Source of the DNA: Streptomyces kanamyceticus
Lineage (GTDB): Bacteria > Actinomycetota > Actinomycetes > Streptomycetales > Streptomycetaceae
Length of the DNA: 64,000 nucleotides
Reading direction: 5' to 3'
Assembly (NCBI RefSeq): GCF_008704495.1
Contig: NZ_CP023699.1
Span: 4,898,001-4,962,000, forward strand
The position numbers were made by a program, and so were the translations under genes. Numbering within the stretch: the stretch's first letter is position 1; every line of letters starts with the position of its first letter. The notes under the pieces were generated by a model. The model was not told the origin of the DNA and ran no database searches. It saw only the letters and a list, made by a program, of their open reading frames with translations. This document shows positions 16,511-25,574 of this stretch, piece after piece.

Positions 16511-17386
16511 ATGCCTCGTACCTCGCAGTCCCTCACCCTCATCGGCCTCGGCCCCATGGGCCAGGCCATGGCCGCCGCCTACCTCGACCGGGGCTACGAC
16601 GTCACCCTCTGGAACCGCACCCCGTCCCGCGCCGACGCCCTCGTGGCGCGCGGCGCCACCCTCGCCCCCACCGTCGAACAGGCCCTGTCCGCCAATGAGT
16701 TGGTGATCCTGAGCCTGACCGACTTCGACGCGATGTACGCGATCCTCGAACCCGCCAAGGACGCCGTCGCGGGCCGCACCCTGGTCAACCTCAGCTCGGA
16801 CACCCCGGAGAAGGCGCGGGCGGGCGCCCGCTGGGTGACCGAACTCGGCGGCACCCACCTCACCGGCGGGGTCCTGTGCCCGCCGCCGCTGATCGGCACG
16901 CCGGACACGTCGACGTTCTACAGCGGGCCGCGCGAGACGTACGACACGTACCGCGCCACCCTTGAGGTCATCACCGGCAAGTCCGACTACCGTGGCCCCG
17001 ACCAGGGCCTCGCGGCGCTGATGTACCAGCTCAACATGTTCATCTTCTGGCCCGCGATGGTCGCCTACTGGCAGGCCGTCGCCGTGGCGGGCGCACACGG
17101 CATCTCGGCCGGGGAGATCGCTCCGTACGTCACCGAGAACTTCACCGGCATGGGCCACTTCATCGACTTCTACGCGGCCCGGATCGACGCGGACAACCAC
17201 GCGGGCGACGTCGACCGCGCCTCGATGGGCCTGGCCAGCATGGAGCACGTCGTCCACACGGCGTCGGACGCGGGCGTGGACACCGCGTTCCCCGCGGCGG
17301 TGCACGACGTCTTCCGGCGCGTGGTCGAGGCGGGACACGGCGCGGACAGCTTCTCCTGGGCGGTGGAACTGCTCAAGAAGGGCTGA
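16511..17386 (+). CDS. NAD(P)-binding imine reductase / beta-hydroxyacid dehydrogenase-like enzyme
   Basis: 291 residues from ATG 16511 with GGAG 6 bp upstream. N-terminal Rossmann fold: LIGLGPMGQAMAAAYLDRGY (about 8-27) and WNRTPSRADAL, the Arg/Thr after the second strand suggesting NADP(H). The C-terminal helical domain from about 165 is of the imine-reductase-like type that forms the active site between subunits. Likely reduces a C=N or C=O group of a small molecule; substrate unknown. Controlled with the divergent TetR gene. Confidence 0.85.
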   Translation: MPRTSQSLTLIGLGPMGQAMAAAYLDRGYDVTLWNRTPSRADALVARGATLAPTVEQALSANELVILSLTDFDAMYAILEPAKDAVAGRTLVNLSSDTPEKARAGARWVTELGGTHLTGGVLCPPPLIGTPDTSTFYSGPRETYDTYRATLEVITGKSDYRGPDQGLAALMYQLNMFIFWPAMVAYWQAVAVAGAHGISAGEIAPYVTENFTGMGHFIDFYAARIDADNHAGDVDRASMGLASMEHVVHTASDAGVDTAFPAAVHDVFRRVVEAGHGADSFSWAVELLKKG

Positions 17387-17449
17387 GAGCCAGGTAGATA
17401 GAGCAGATAGAGCCGCCCGCGCCGACCACCGGAGCGCTCACCGGAGCGC

Positions 17450-18835
17450 TCACGCCACCTTCGGCGCGACCCGCATCCCGACGTAGCAGCACTCCGTGCC
17501 GTCGCTCAGGGTCGCGAAGACCACCGGCATGTAACCCTCGCTGAAGGATGGACCCGCGCCGGTCCCCGCGTACACGGACTCGGTCACGGGGTGGAGGTCC
17601 ACGTCGAGCGCGGGCGAGAAGTCCTTCATGCCGTCCACGAACTCGTAGACGAGGTGGGGCGCGCCGTCCGGCTCGGAGACGGTGATGACGACGCCCGCGC
17701 GCTCGTAACGGCCGACGTGGCGCGAGAAGTCCACGACGGGCGGCTGCGCGGGCGGCTCGAAGGCGTCCGGCATCCGCACGTCGGCGAACGTGCCGAGCAG
17801 CTCGCGGAAGAGCGCTCCGTACAGCTCGCGCGCCCCACCACCGTTGGTGAGCAGTACGACGGCCACGCCCGCGTGGGGGACCACGCGCAGATAGCCGTAC
17901 TGACCGATCGCCGCGCCGTCGTGGCCGTAGCCCGTGACGCCGTCCCAGTCGTAGAGGGTCCAGCCGAGGCCCCAACCGTCCGAGCTGACCGTCCACTTGT
18001 CGGGCACGTCGACCACGCGGCGCCGCATCTCCTCGACGGCGTCCGCCGACAGGATCCGGGTGCCGTCGGCCGCCGTACCGCCGTCGAGGTGCATCCTGGC
18101 CAGCCGCGCCACGTCACCGGCGGAGACGATGACCCGGCCGTAAGGGCCCGCGGAGCGCGGCATCAGGTCCCAGGCGGGGGCCGGTTCCGGGTACTGGCCA
18201 GGATCGCCGAGGTGGCTCATCGCGACGCGGTACGAGAGGGCCTCCTCGGGCAGCGTCATGGAGCGCTCCAGGCCGAGCGGCTCGAAGAGGCGCTCCTTCA
18301 GGGCCTGGTCCCAGGTCGTCCCCGTCAGCACCTCGATGATCCGGCCGAGGACGTTGTAGCCGAGGCTGCTGTAGGAGATCGCGGTGCCGGGGCCGCAGTC
18401 CATGGCCACGCCCTTCGCGGCCTCGACGTAGCGCTCCAGACAGTCGTCGCCGCGCCCGGCGTCATAGGTGAAGTCGCAGGTCAACCCGCTGGTGTGGGAG
18501 AGGAGTTGACGGGTGGTGATGGTCCGCGTGGCCTCCTCGTCGGCCGTCTCGAACTCGGGGAGTATCTCCTTCACCGGCGCGTCCAGGTCCAGTTGCCCCT
18601 CGTCGGCGAGGCGCATGATCAGCGTCGACGTATAGATCTTGGCGATCGAGCCGGACTGGAACACCGAGTCCGTGGTCACCTCCACACCGGTCCCGGCGTG
18701 CAGCACGCCGCTCGCCAGCTCGTGGATCTCCCCGTCGACGAGGACCGCGAGCGCGGCGCCCGGGACGTGGTGCGCGGCACGCAGCTCGTCGAACCGGGCC
18801 TGCCAGCGGGCGAGTTCGAACTTCTTCTCCGACAT
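17450..18835 (-). CDS. Serine hydrolase, class C beta-lactamase family
   Basis: 461 residues from ATG 18835, which follows GGAGGAACCC; the GTG 12 bp earlier would overlap that site. The S-x-x-K catalytic motif is SIAK at 63-66 (S63 nucleophile, K66 base). The second motif reads YSSLGYN where many members have Y-S-N, and the third is probably HDGA. A C-terminal lipocalin-like region lies at about 370-461. No signal peptide is present, so it acts inside the cell, more likely as an esterase or D-aminopeptidase than a lactamase. Divergent from a TetR gene with paired operators. Confidence 0.88.
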   Translation of the reverse strand: MSEKKFELARWQARFDELRAAHHVPGAALAVLVDGEIHELASGVLHAGTGVEVTTDSVFQSGSIAKIYTSTLIMRLADEGQLDLDAPVKEILPEFETADEEATRTITTRQLLSHTSGLTCDFTYDAGRGDDCLERYVEAAKGVAMDCGPGTAISYSSLGYNVLGRIIEVLTGTTWDQALKERLFEPLGLERSMTLPEEALSYRVAMSHLGDPGQYPEPAPAWDLMPRSAGPYGRVIVSAGDVARLARMHLDGGTAADGTRILSADAVEEMRRRVVDVPDKWTVSSDGWGLGWTLYDWDGVTGYGHDGAAIGQYGYLRVVPHAGVAVVLLTNGGGARELYGALFRELLGTFADVRMPDAFEPPAQPPVVDFSRHVGRYERAGVVITVSEPDGAPHLVYEFVDGMKDFSPALDVDLHPVTESVYAGTGAGPSFSEGYMPVVFATLSDGTECCYVGMRVAPKVA

Positions 18836-18850
18836 GGGTTCCTCCACGAT

Positions 18851-18870
18851 CAGTAGCGATCAGTAGCGAT
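18851..18870. repeat. 10-bp tandem duplication
   Basis: CAGTAGCGAT occurs twice in direct tandem just upstream of the serine hydrolase ribosome-binding site. Confidence 0.7.
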
Positions 18871-18889
18871 GCGTACGTCGTTCTCGTCT

Positions 18890-18906
18890 TGCGAACACTG
18901 TACGCA
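18890..18906. promoter_or_regulatory. TetR operator, first copy
   Basis: TGCGAACACTGTACGCA: a 17-bp palindrome about C18898 with one mismatched pair. It is repeated with changes at 18928. Confidence 0.7.
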
Positions 18907-18927
18907 CAAGGATCGCCGTACGCAAGA

Positions 18928-18944
18928 TGCGAACGCTGTGCGCT
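18928..18944. promoter_or_regulatory. TetR operator, second copy
   Basis: TGCGAACGCTGTGCGCT, matching the 18890 copy at 14 of 17 positions; starts are 38 bp apart. It precedes the tetR start by 43 bp. Confidence 0.65.
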
Positions 18945-18987
18945 ACCGTGGAACGGGGGACAGTCGCACACCACCAGGAGGTCCGCC

Positions 18988-19722
18988 ATGCCCGCCGCTC
19001 AGAAGCCCGATCCGAAGCCCGATCCGAAGCCCGGCCAGAAGTCCGATGCCCCCGAGATCGCCTCGGTCTGGACCCGCCCGCGCCGCCAGCGCGAGCAGCT
19101 GAGCCGCGAGCAGATCGTCGCCGAGGCCGTCCGACTCCTCGACGCGGACGGCCTGGAGGCGCTGAGCATGCGCAAGCTCGGCACCCGCCTCGACGCGGGC
19201 GCCACCTCCCTCTACCGGCACGTCGCCAACAAGGACGAGCTCATCGAGCTGGTCGTCGACGAGGTCTACGGCGAGCTCGACGTGCCCGCCGCCGACGACG
19301 GGAAGCGCTGGCGGGCGGCCTCCGTCCACAGCGCGTACAGCCTGCGCGCGATGATCCTGCGGCACCCCTGGGTCGCCTCGGTGCTCGGCCAGGTCGGCCT
19401 GATCCACCTCGGCCCGAACGTGACGAGGATGTCCGAGCGGATGACCGCCGTGTACGCGACGGCGGGCTTCCCCGCCGACGAGACCGAGCAGGCGATGAGC
19501 ACCGTCATCTCGTACATCATCGGGATGGCCACCAGCGAGGCCGCGTACCTGTCACTGATCGCGCGCAGCGGCAAGACCGAGCGGGAGTTCGCGGAGAGCC
19601 TGCGGGGCGAAGGCGAGGGCGACCCGCGGATGCGGGATCCGGAGAAGGCGCGCGACGAGACCTTCGACTACGGCCTCCAGCGGGTCCTCGACGGTCTGAC
19701 CGTACGACTTTCGGCCAGTTGA
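18988..19722 (+). CDS. TetR/AcrR-family regulator with TetR_C-type domain
   Basis: 244 residues from ATG 18988, preceded by AGGAGG. A Lys/Pro repeat (KPDPKPDPKPG) covers about 5-18, then the HTH at about 35-80 (REQIVAEAVRLLDADGLEAL, MRKLGTRLDAGATSLYRHVA). The C-terminal part resembles the TetR class-C domain (MILRHPWVASVLGQVG), typical of regulators of drug or toxin modification and export. It likely represses itself and the divergent serine hydrolase through the two operators at 18890 and 18928. Confidence 0.88.
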   Translation: MPAAQKPDPKPDPKPGQKSDAPEIASVWTRPRRQREQLSREQIVAEAVRLLDADGLEALSMRKLGTRLDAGATSLYRHVANKDELIELVVDEVYGELDVPAADDGKRWRAASVHSAYSLRAMILRHPWVASVLGQVGLIHLGPNVTRMSERMTAVYATAGFPADETEQAMSTVISYIIGMATSEAAYLSLIARSGKTEREFAESLRGEGEGDPRMRDPEKARDETFDYGLQRVLDGLTVRLSAS

Positions 19723-19813
19723 AACCCGAAAATGGATCACGGTGAGCTAAGTCATGCGGAGAGGCAGCGCAAATTGACGGCGCCTTCACACTCTCCTACG
19801 TAAGCTTCACCAC

Positions 19814-19993
19814 ATGGCCACGACTCCCTCCCCCGACCGGCGACGCACCGCCGACGAGGTCAACGAGGAGATCCGTGCGCTCTGGCTGGGCGCAGGCGGC
19901 CGCCTCCGCCCCGACGAACGCCTCGTGTACGAACGCCTGGTAACGGAATGGGCAGAAGCGGAAGCCAAGTCCACCCCTACACAGGCGGCTTGA
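19814..19993 (+). CDS. Small conserved-looking actinobacterial protein, 59 aa
   Basis: MATTPSPDRRRTADEVNEEI... reads 59 codons from ATG 19814 to TGA 19991-19993. It is strongly charged and helical (DEVNEEIRALWL, then LVYERLVTEWAEAE), with Streptomyces-like third-position GC and codon choice throughout. No domain is recognised and no cysteine or membrane segment is present. No good ribosome-binding site precedes it. The dispersed repeat array begins 16 bp after its stop. Confidence 0.6.
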   Translation: MATTPSPDRRRTADEVNEEIRALWLGAGGRLRPDERLVYERLVTEWAEAEAKSTPTQAA

Positions 19994-20009
19994 GCACCCG
20001 AGCCCCGTC

Positions 20010-20215
20010 AGGGGCGCGAGGAACTGCGCAATCTTCTAGGGGCGCGAGGAACTGCGCAATCTTCTAGGGGCGCGGGGAACTGCGCAATCTTCTAGGGGCG
20101 CGAGGAACTGCGCAGTCTTCTAGGGGCGCGAGGAACTGCGCAATCTTCTAGGGGCGCGGGGAACTCCGCAAGGGGCGCGAGGAACTGCGCGCCCAGCCAC
20201 AACGCACGCGCAGCA
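20010..20215 (+). repeat. Seven-copy tandem array of dispersed repeat A
   Basis: Five consecutive 28-bp units begin at 20010, 20038, 20066, 20094 and 20122. Each is AGGGGCGCGRGGAACTGCGC plus an 8-base tail ATCTTCT-like linker. A sixth, shortened unit (20150-20170, ACTCCGC variant) runs straight into a seventh (20171 on) that carries the full tail GCCCAGCCACAACGC. Units differ only at single bases. It lies between the 59-aa gene and the aspS terminator. Confidence 0.92.
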
Positions 20216-20237
20216 GAAAAGAAGCCCAGACACGCGA

Positions 20238-20270
20238 AGGCCCCCCGGAACACCAAGTTCCGGGGGGCCT
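20238..20270 (-). terminator. Terminator of aspS
   Basis: Perfect 14-bp stem (AGGCCCCCCGGAAC / GTTCCGGGGGGCCT) with loop ACCAA, 12 bp beyond the aspS stop codon. Confidence 0.88.
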
Positions 20271-20282
20271 CACACACATCCG

Positions 20283-22061
20283 CTACTGCGCCGCAGGCTT
20301 CTGCACCGCAGGCTTACGCAGAGAAATGTTCAGCTCACGCAGCCGCGTCTCCTCCAGCTCCGTCGGCGCGCCCATCATCAGGTCCTGCGCGTTCCCGTTG
20401 AGCGGGAAGGAGATCGTCTCGCGGATGTTCGGCTCGTCCGCGAGGAGCATGACGATGCGGTCGACGCCGGGCGCGATGCCACCGTGCGGCGGGGCGCCGA
20501 GGCGGAACGCCTTGAGCATGCCCTTGAACTCGTGCTCGACGGTCTCCGCGTCGTAGCCCGCGATCTCGAAGGCCTTGAGCATGACGTCGGGCTCGTGGTT
20601 GCGGATCGCGCCGGAGGACAGCTCGATGCCGTTGCACACGATGTCGTACTGCCAGGCGAGGATGTCGAGGGGGTCCTTCTCCTCCAGGTCCTTCATGCCG
20701 CCCTGGGGCATCGAGAAGGGGTTGTGGGAGAAGTCGATGCGACCCGTCTCCTCGTCCTTCTCGTACATCGGGAAGTCGACGATCCAGCAGAAGCGGAAGA
20801 CGCCCTCTTCGAAGTGCCCGGCGCGCTTGGCGGCCTCGACGCGCACAGCGCTCATGATCTTCGAGACCTCGTCGAACTCGCCCGCGCCGAAGAAGACGGC
20901 GTGACCCGGGGCCAGCGAGAGGCGCTTGGTCAGCTCCTCGACGTTGGCCTCGGTCAGGAACTTGGCGATCGGGCCCGTCAGCGAACCGTCCTCGGCGACG
21001 CGCACCCAGGCCAGGCCCTTCGCGCCCTGCTCGACCGCGTAGTCACCGAGGCCGTCGAAGAACTTGCGGGACTGCGAGGCCGTGTCCGGCACGGGCAGCG
21101 CGCGCACGTGCTTGCCCGCGAACGCCTTGAACTCCGAGCCCTCGAAGATGTCCGTGATGTCGGTCAGTTCGAGCTTCGCGCGCAGGTCGGGCTTGTCGTT
21201 GCCGTACTTCAGCATCGACTCGCGGAACGGGATGCGCGGGAAGGGCGAGGTGACCTCGCGGCCGCCGCCGAACTCCGTGAAGAGCTCGGTCATCAGCTTC
21301 TCGATGGGCTGGAAGACGTCTTCCTGCTCCACGAAGCTCATCTCGACGTCGAGCTGGTAGAACTCGCCCGGCGAGCGGTCCGCGCGCGCGTCCTCGTCGC
21401 GGAAGCACGGCGCGATCTGGAAGTAGCGGTCGAAGCCCGAGATCATGAGCAGCTGCTTGAACTGCTGAGGGGCCTGCGGCAGCGCGTAGAACTTGCCGGG
21501 GTTCAGGCGGGAGGGGACCACGAAGTCACGCGCGCCCTCGGGCGAGGTCGCCGTGAGGATCGGCGTGGCCATCTCGTTGAACCCGAGGGCGACCATCTTC
21601 GAACGGATCGAAGCGATCACGGACGACCGCAGCATGATGTTGCGGTGCATGCGCTCGCGGCGCAGGTCCAGGAAGCGGTACTCCAGGCGCCGCTCCTCGT
21701 TCACGCCGTCCTCGGCGTTGATCGTGAAGGGGAGGGGGGCCGCGGCGCCGAGCACCTCGACCTCGCTCGCCTCGATCTCGACCTCGCCGGTCGGCAGCTC
21801 CGGGTTCACGTTGTCCGTGCCGCGCGAGACGACCTTGCCGTCGACCCGGACGACCGTCTCCTTGGACAGCTTGTCCAGGACCTCGGCGGCCTTGGTGCCC
21901 GGGCGGGCCACCAGCTGCGTGATTCCGTAGTGATCGCGGAGATCGATGAACAGAATGCCGCCCAGGTCTCGGCGATTGTGCAGCCAGCCGCTCAGCCGGA
22001 CGTCGGTGCCGACGTCAGAGGCGCGGAGCTCGCCGCAGGTGTGGGACCTGTACCGATGCAT
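20283..22061 (-). CDS. aspS: Aspartyl-tRNA synthetase
   Basis: 592 residues, bacterial-type class II enzyme. The N-terminal OB-fold anticodon-binding domain covers about 1-105 ([22 protein letters not shown]). Class II motif 2 is [10 protein letters not shown] and motif 3 is [12 protein letters not shown] near the C-terminus. The bacterial GAD insertion domain lies at about 290-415. Length is usual. It is monocistronic, with its own terminator. Confidence 0.97.
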   Translation of the reverse strand: MHRYRSHTCGELRASDVGTDVRLSGWLHNRRDLGGILFIDLRDHYGITQLVARPGTKAAEVLDKLSKETVVRVDGKVVSRGTDNVNPELPTGEVEIEASEVEVLGAAAPLPFTINAEDGVNEERRLEYRFLDLRRERMHRNIMLRSSVIASIRSKMVALGFNEMATPILTATSPEGARDFVVPSRLNPGKFYALPQAPQQFKQLLMISGFDRYFQIAPCFRDEDARADRSPGEFYQLDVEMSFVEQEDVFQPIEKLMTELFTEFGGGREVTSPFPRIPFRESMLKYGNDKPDLRAKLELTDITDIFEGSEFKAFAGKHVRALPVPDTASQSRKFFDGLGDYAVEQGAKGLAWVRVAEDGSLTGPIAKFLTEANVEELTKRLSLAPGHAVFFGAGEFDEVSKIMSAVRVEAAKRAGHFEEGVFRFCWIVDFPMYEKDEETGRIDFSHNPFSMPQGGMKDLEEKDPLDILAWQYDIVCNGIELSSGAIRNHEPDVMLKAFEIAGYDAETVEHEFKGMLKAFRLGAPPHGGIAPGVDRIVMLLADEPNIRETISFPLNGNAQDLMMGAPTELEETRLRELNISLRKPAVQKPAAQ

Positions 22062-22225
22062 CGTCGTTCATCCAGTCTTCGCGAATAGGGGAGAGAGCAG
22101 ACCTCCCCAAGGCTACCGTCCGGTCGAAGATCGGTTTCCGGATATTCGCGGGCGCCACCCTCCCGGGGCCCGGGAACGACAGGGCTCGGTGGCGCCTTGC
22201 CTGTACATCTTCCTAAAGTGGGTCA

Positions 22226-24415
22226 ATGCGCACCGACGATCCCCTCCTACCGGTGGGGGACGACTCCCTGCCTCCCGTGCGGGACGTCCTGGCCGCCATC
22301 GCGACCGGACTGTGGCGCTGGGACAACGCAACCGGGACCGTCACGCTCGACGCCGAGGCCGCCCGGCTGCTCGGCCTGCCCGCGCACGCCCAGACGCTCA
22401 GCGAGGCGGGCGTGCGCTCCCGCTTCCACCCGGTCGACTGGAACGAGATCTACGGCACCGTCCAGCTCGCCGTCGCCGAGGGCACCCTCGCCGAGGCCCG
22501 CCTCCGGATCATGGACGACACGGGGCGCCGGGTCCTGCGCACCGTCCGCAGCCGCTCCAAGCCCGTCCTGCATGACGCCACCGAGGCGTACGAACTGATC
22601 GGCACCCTCCAGGAAGTCACCGAGCCCGCCCCCGGCACCGCCGCCCGCACGCCCGTCACCGGCGACTGGCGCCGCTCCCGGGAGGCGTTCCTGCTCGACG
22701 CGGGGCGCGCGCTCGCCGAGGCGCGGTCCACGGAGGAGGTCCTCCGGGTCGCCGCGGGGCTCTCCATGCCGGGGTTCTCGCCGGACGGCCTCGCGGTCTT
22801 CGGCGTCGCGGGCGAGCGCCTGACGATCATCGGGCACCACGGCCACCAGCCCGGCGACGACGGCCCCTTCTCCGCGATGCCGCTGGACACCGACTACCCG
22901 GCCGCCGAGGTGGTCCGCACCGGACGGGCCGTCTATCTCTCCACGCCGGAGGACTACCGCAGGCGCTATCCCGCGGCCTGGCCGCTGGCCAGCCGCTTCG
23001 AGCGGCAGTCCTGGGCGTTCCTGCCGCTGACCGTCGCGGGCCGCACGATGGGCGCGTGGATGGCCGCGTTCACGTACCCCGTCTCGTTCACGCCCGACGA
23101 GCGCTCCGTCCTGACGACGGTCGCGCGGATGCTGGCGCAGGCCCTCTCGCGGGCCGGGGTCGCGGAGTCCGAGCGGGAGCTGACGGAGGGCCTGCAGCGC
23201 TCCATGCTGCCGACGCTCGGCCCGAAGATCCCCGGCATGAGCGTGGCCGCGCGCTACGTGCCGACCGGCGGCGGCCTCCAGGTGGGCGGCGACTGGTACG
23301 ACATGATCCCGCTGCCCAACGGCCGCATCGCCTTCGTCATCGGCGACGTGCAGGGCCACGACGTGCGCGCCGCGGGCCTGATGGGCCAGCTGCGGATCGC
23401 CCTGCGCGCGTACGCCTCCGAGGGGCACCGCCCGGACGCGGTGCTCTCCCGGGCGACGCGCTTCCTCTCCGGGATCACGGAGTCCATCGCCTACGGGTCG
23501 AGCGGCAGCGGCACGGACGCGGCCACCGCGTACGACCCGCGCTTCGCGACCTGCCTGTACGTAGAGGCGGACCCCACCACCGGCGTCCTGGAGATGGCCC
23601 GCGCGGGCCACCCGGAACCCGCCATACGCATGAGTGACGGAACGGTCCTGCTCCGCCCCACCGCGGGCGGCCTGCCGCTCGGCATCGACCCGGACGCCGA
23701 CTACCCGACGACCCGCCTCGTCCTGGAGTCCGGCGAGACCATGCTGATCTGCACCGACGGCCTCATCGAGACCGGCGGCCACGACCTCGACAGCGGCTGG
23801 GCGCGGATCAGGGCGATCCTGGAGGAGTACGAGGAGGAGGGCGCGACCGGCGACGGCGAGGGCCTGGAGCGGCTCGCCGACACCCTCGTGCAGGCCGTGC
23901 ACGGCCCTTCCTCGCACCACACCACGGGCCCGCTCGCCGACCGGCGCGAGGACGACATAGCCGTGCTCCTGCTGAGCAGGACGGGCCGTACCGAGCAGCA
24001 CACGGACGCCCGCCGCACGGTCCTGACCGTCGCCCAGGCCGAGCCCGAGCGCGTCGCGGGCGCCCGCCGCCACCTGCGGGACCTGCTGCACGACTGGGCG
24101 GACGCCGACCAGGTCGACTCCGCCGTCCTGATGGTCTCGGAGATGCTCACCAACGTCCTCGTGCACACCGACGGCGACGCGCTCCTGGTCGCCGAGGTCA
24201 CCGGCGAGCCCGGCGCCCGCCGCCTGCGCGCCGAGGTCGCGGACGGCAGCGACGACCTGCCGCACAAGCGCAGACCGGGCGAACTCGCCTCGTCCGGGCG
24301 CGGGTTGGTCCTGATGGAGCTGCTCGCGGGGGCGTGGGGCGTGGACCCGCGCGGCGACGGCAAGAGCATCTGGTTCGAGCTCTACGAAGATGCCTCCGGC
24401 GGTGGGGCGGAGTAG
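22226..24415 (+). CDS. PAS-GAF-SpoIIE phosphatase with C-terminal anti-sigma-type ATPase
   Basis: 729 residues. Order: PAS-like sensor (about 20-130, GLWRWDNATGTVTLD), GAF domain (about 155-310), PP2C-type SpoIIE phosphatase (about 325-545; GGDWYDMIPL, IGDVQGHDVRAA, ARAGHPEP, CTDGLIE) and a SpoIIAB-like HATPase (about 590-725; SEMLTNVLVHTDG, GRGLVLMELL). This multi-domain plan is frequent in Streptomyces: the phosphatase is expected to dephosphorylate an anti-sigma antagonist and the ATPase to bind a sigma factor or phosphorylate the antagonist. Partners are not encoded nearby. No membrane helix. Confidence 0.92.
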   Translation: MRTDDPLLPVGDDSLPPVRDVLAAIATGLWRWDNATGTVTLDAEAARLLGLPAHAQTLSEAGVRSRFHPVDWNEIYGTVQLAVAEGTLAEARLRIMDDTGRRVLRTVRSRSKPVLHDATEAYELIGTLQEVTEPAPGTAARTPVTGDWRRSREAFLLDAGRALAEARSTEEVLRVAAGLSMPGFSPDGLAVFGVAGERLTIIGHHGHQPGDDGPFSAMPLDTDYPAAEVVRTGRAVYLSTPEDYRRRYPAAWPLASRFERQSWAFLPLTVAGRTMGAWMAAFTYPVSFTPDERSVLTTVARMLAQALSRAGVAESERELTEGLQRSMLPTLGPKIPGMSVAARYVPTGGGLQVGGDWYDMIPLPNGRIAFVIGDVQGHDVRAAGLMGQLRIALRAYASEGHRPDAVLSRATRFLSGITESIAYGSSGSGTDAATAYDPRFATCLYVEADPTTGVLEMARAGHPEPAIRMSDGTVLLRPTAGGLPLGIDPDADYPTTRLVLESGETMLICTDGLIETGGHDLDSGWARIRAILEEYEEEGATGDGEGLERLADTLVQAVHGPSSHHTTGPLADRREDDIAVLLLSRTGRTEQHTDARRTVLTVAQAEPERVAGARRHLRDLLHDWADADQVDSAVLMVSEMLTNVLVHTDGDALLVAEVTGEPGARRLRAEVADGSDDLPHKRRPGELASSGRGLVLMELLAGAWGVDPRGDGKSIWFELYEDASGGGAE

Positions 24416-24432
24416 GAAAGCGCGGGTGGTTC

Positions 24433-24470
24433 GTGGCTGGTCGCGCAGTTCCCCGCGCCCCTTACGGGGC
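24433..24470 (-). repeat. Dispersed repeat A overlapping a stop codon
   Basis: Minus-strand orientation copy (on + strand GGCTGGTCGCGCAGTTCCCC then GCGCCCCTTACGGGG). The TAA stop of the AI-2E-type gene (24462-24464) lies inside it. Confidence 0.85.
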
Positions 24471-25493
24471 GTAGCGGTCCCGCAGTTCGGAGAAGATCCC
24501 GAACGCCGCCGCCGTCAGCGGCACCGCGAGGAGCATGCCGAGGATCCCGGCGACCGACGCCCCCGCCGTGATCGCCAGCATCACCAGCGCCGGATGCATC
24601 TGCACCGTACGGCTCTGGATCATCGGCTGGAGGACGTGACCTTCGAGCACCTGCACGGCGAGGACCACGCCGAGCGCCCAGAGCGCGATGACGAAGCCCC
24701 GGTCGGCTAGGGCGACCAGGATGGCGACCGCGCCGGACAGGAACGCCCCGAGGTAGGGGATGTAGGCGCCGACGAACACGAGCGCGCCGAGCCCCCAGGC
24801 GCCGGGCACCCGCAGGACGAGCAGCCCCACGGTGATGCAGATGGCGTCGATGAACGCGATGATCGTGGTCCCCCGCATGAAGCCCTCGATGGCCTCGAAG
24901 GCGCGGCGCGCCATGGCCTCGATGGTGTCGGCGCTGCCGCCGGGGGCGAGCGAGCGCAGCGCGCCCATGGCGCGCTGCGAGTCGCGCAGGAAGAAGAAGA
25001 CGAGGAGCAGCGCGAGGACGGCCATCGCCATCATCTCGCCGACGGTGCTGAGCCCGCTGATCACTCCGGACGCGGCGGTCCCGCCGAACTTGCCGAAGAG
25101 TTCCTTGGCGTTGGACGCCATGTCGTCGAGCGAGGTCCCGGCCGCCCCGAAGTACTTCGACAGGTCGGTGGCGGCCTGCTTGAGCGAGGCGATGATCTGG
25201 TCTCCGCTGTCGATCAGGGCCTTGACCACGACGTAGGTGGCCCCGCCGACGACGGCGACGACGGCCGCGCAGGTGAGCCCCGCGGCGAGGGAGCGCTGCA
25301 CCTTCATGCGGACCAGGCGCCGGTAGAGCGGGCCAAGGAGCGCGGTGCCGAGCAGCGCGAGGAGGACCGGGGTGACCGCCGTCTTCAGGGTGACGCAGAG
25401 CCAGATCCCCACGGCGGCCACGCCGGTGACCAGGAGGGCGACCACGCACCAGGCGGCGGTGCGGCGCGCGGGCTCGGGCAGCAGGGTGCTCAC
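24462..25493 (-). CDS. AI-2E family (PerM/UPF0118) permease
   Basis: 343 residues from GTG 25493 with GGAGG 4 bp upstream. About eight hydrophobic helices, two before a soluble region (about 70-150) rich in Ser/Asp and the rest after it, as in the AI-2E transporter family. Signature-like segment IPYLGAFLSGA lies near residue 250. Members export or exchange diverse small solutes; assignment to autoinducer-2 cannot be made here. The last codons and stop lie in a dispersed repeat. Confidence 0.88.
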   Translation of the reverse strand: MSTLLPEPARRTAAWCVVALLVTGVAAVGIWLCVTLKTAVTPVLLALLGTALLGPLYRRLVRMKVQRSLAAGLTCAAVVAVVGGATYVVVKALIDSGDQIIASLKQAATDLSKYFGAAGTSLDDMASNAKELFGKFGGTAASGVISGLSTVGEMMAMAVLALLLVFFFLRDSQRAMGALRSLAPGGSADTIEAMARRAFEAIEGFMRGTTIIAFIDAICITVGLLVLRVPGAWGLGALVFVGAYIPYLGAFLSGAVAILVALADRGFVIALWALGVVLAVQVLEGHVLQPMIQSRTVQMHPALVMLAITAGASVAGILGMLLAVPLTAAAFGIFSELRDRYAP

Positions 25494-25531
25494 CCTCCTA
25501 CCCGAGCACGGCGGCGCGGAGCCCGCACCTT

Positions 25532-25574
25532 ATGTACGGCTACCTGCCGTGGACATGTACGGCTACATGCCGTG
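25532..25574. repeat. 20-bp direct repeat duplicating the pirin 3' end
   Basis: ATGTACGGCTACCTGCCGTG (25532-25551) and ATGTACGGCTACATGCCGTG (25555-25574) differ at one base and have a 23-bp period. The second copy includes the last three codons and stop of the pirin gene. Each copy can form a small ACGGC/GCCGT hairpin. Confidence 0.8.

Noticed and set aside
17401..17449. Short direct repeats (AGATAGAGC, ACCGGAGCGCTC) between convergent genes
   Set aside because: Too short to call; probable slippage products with no clear function.
20010..20215. CRISPR array
   Set aside because: Units are contiguous with no unique spacers and the same sequence is dispersed elsewhere; no cas genes.
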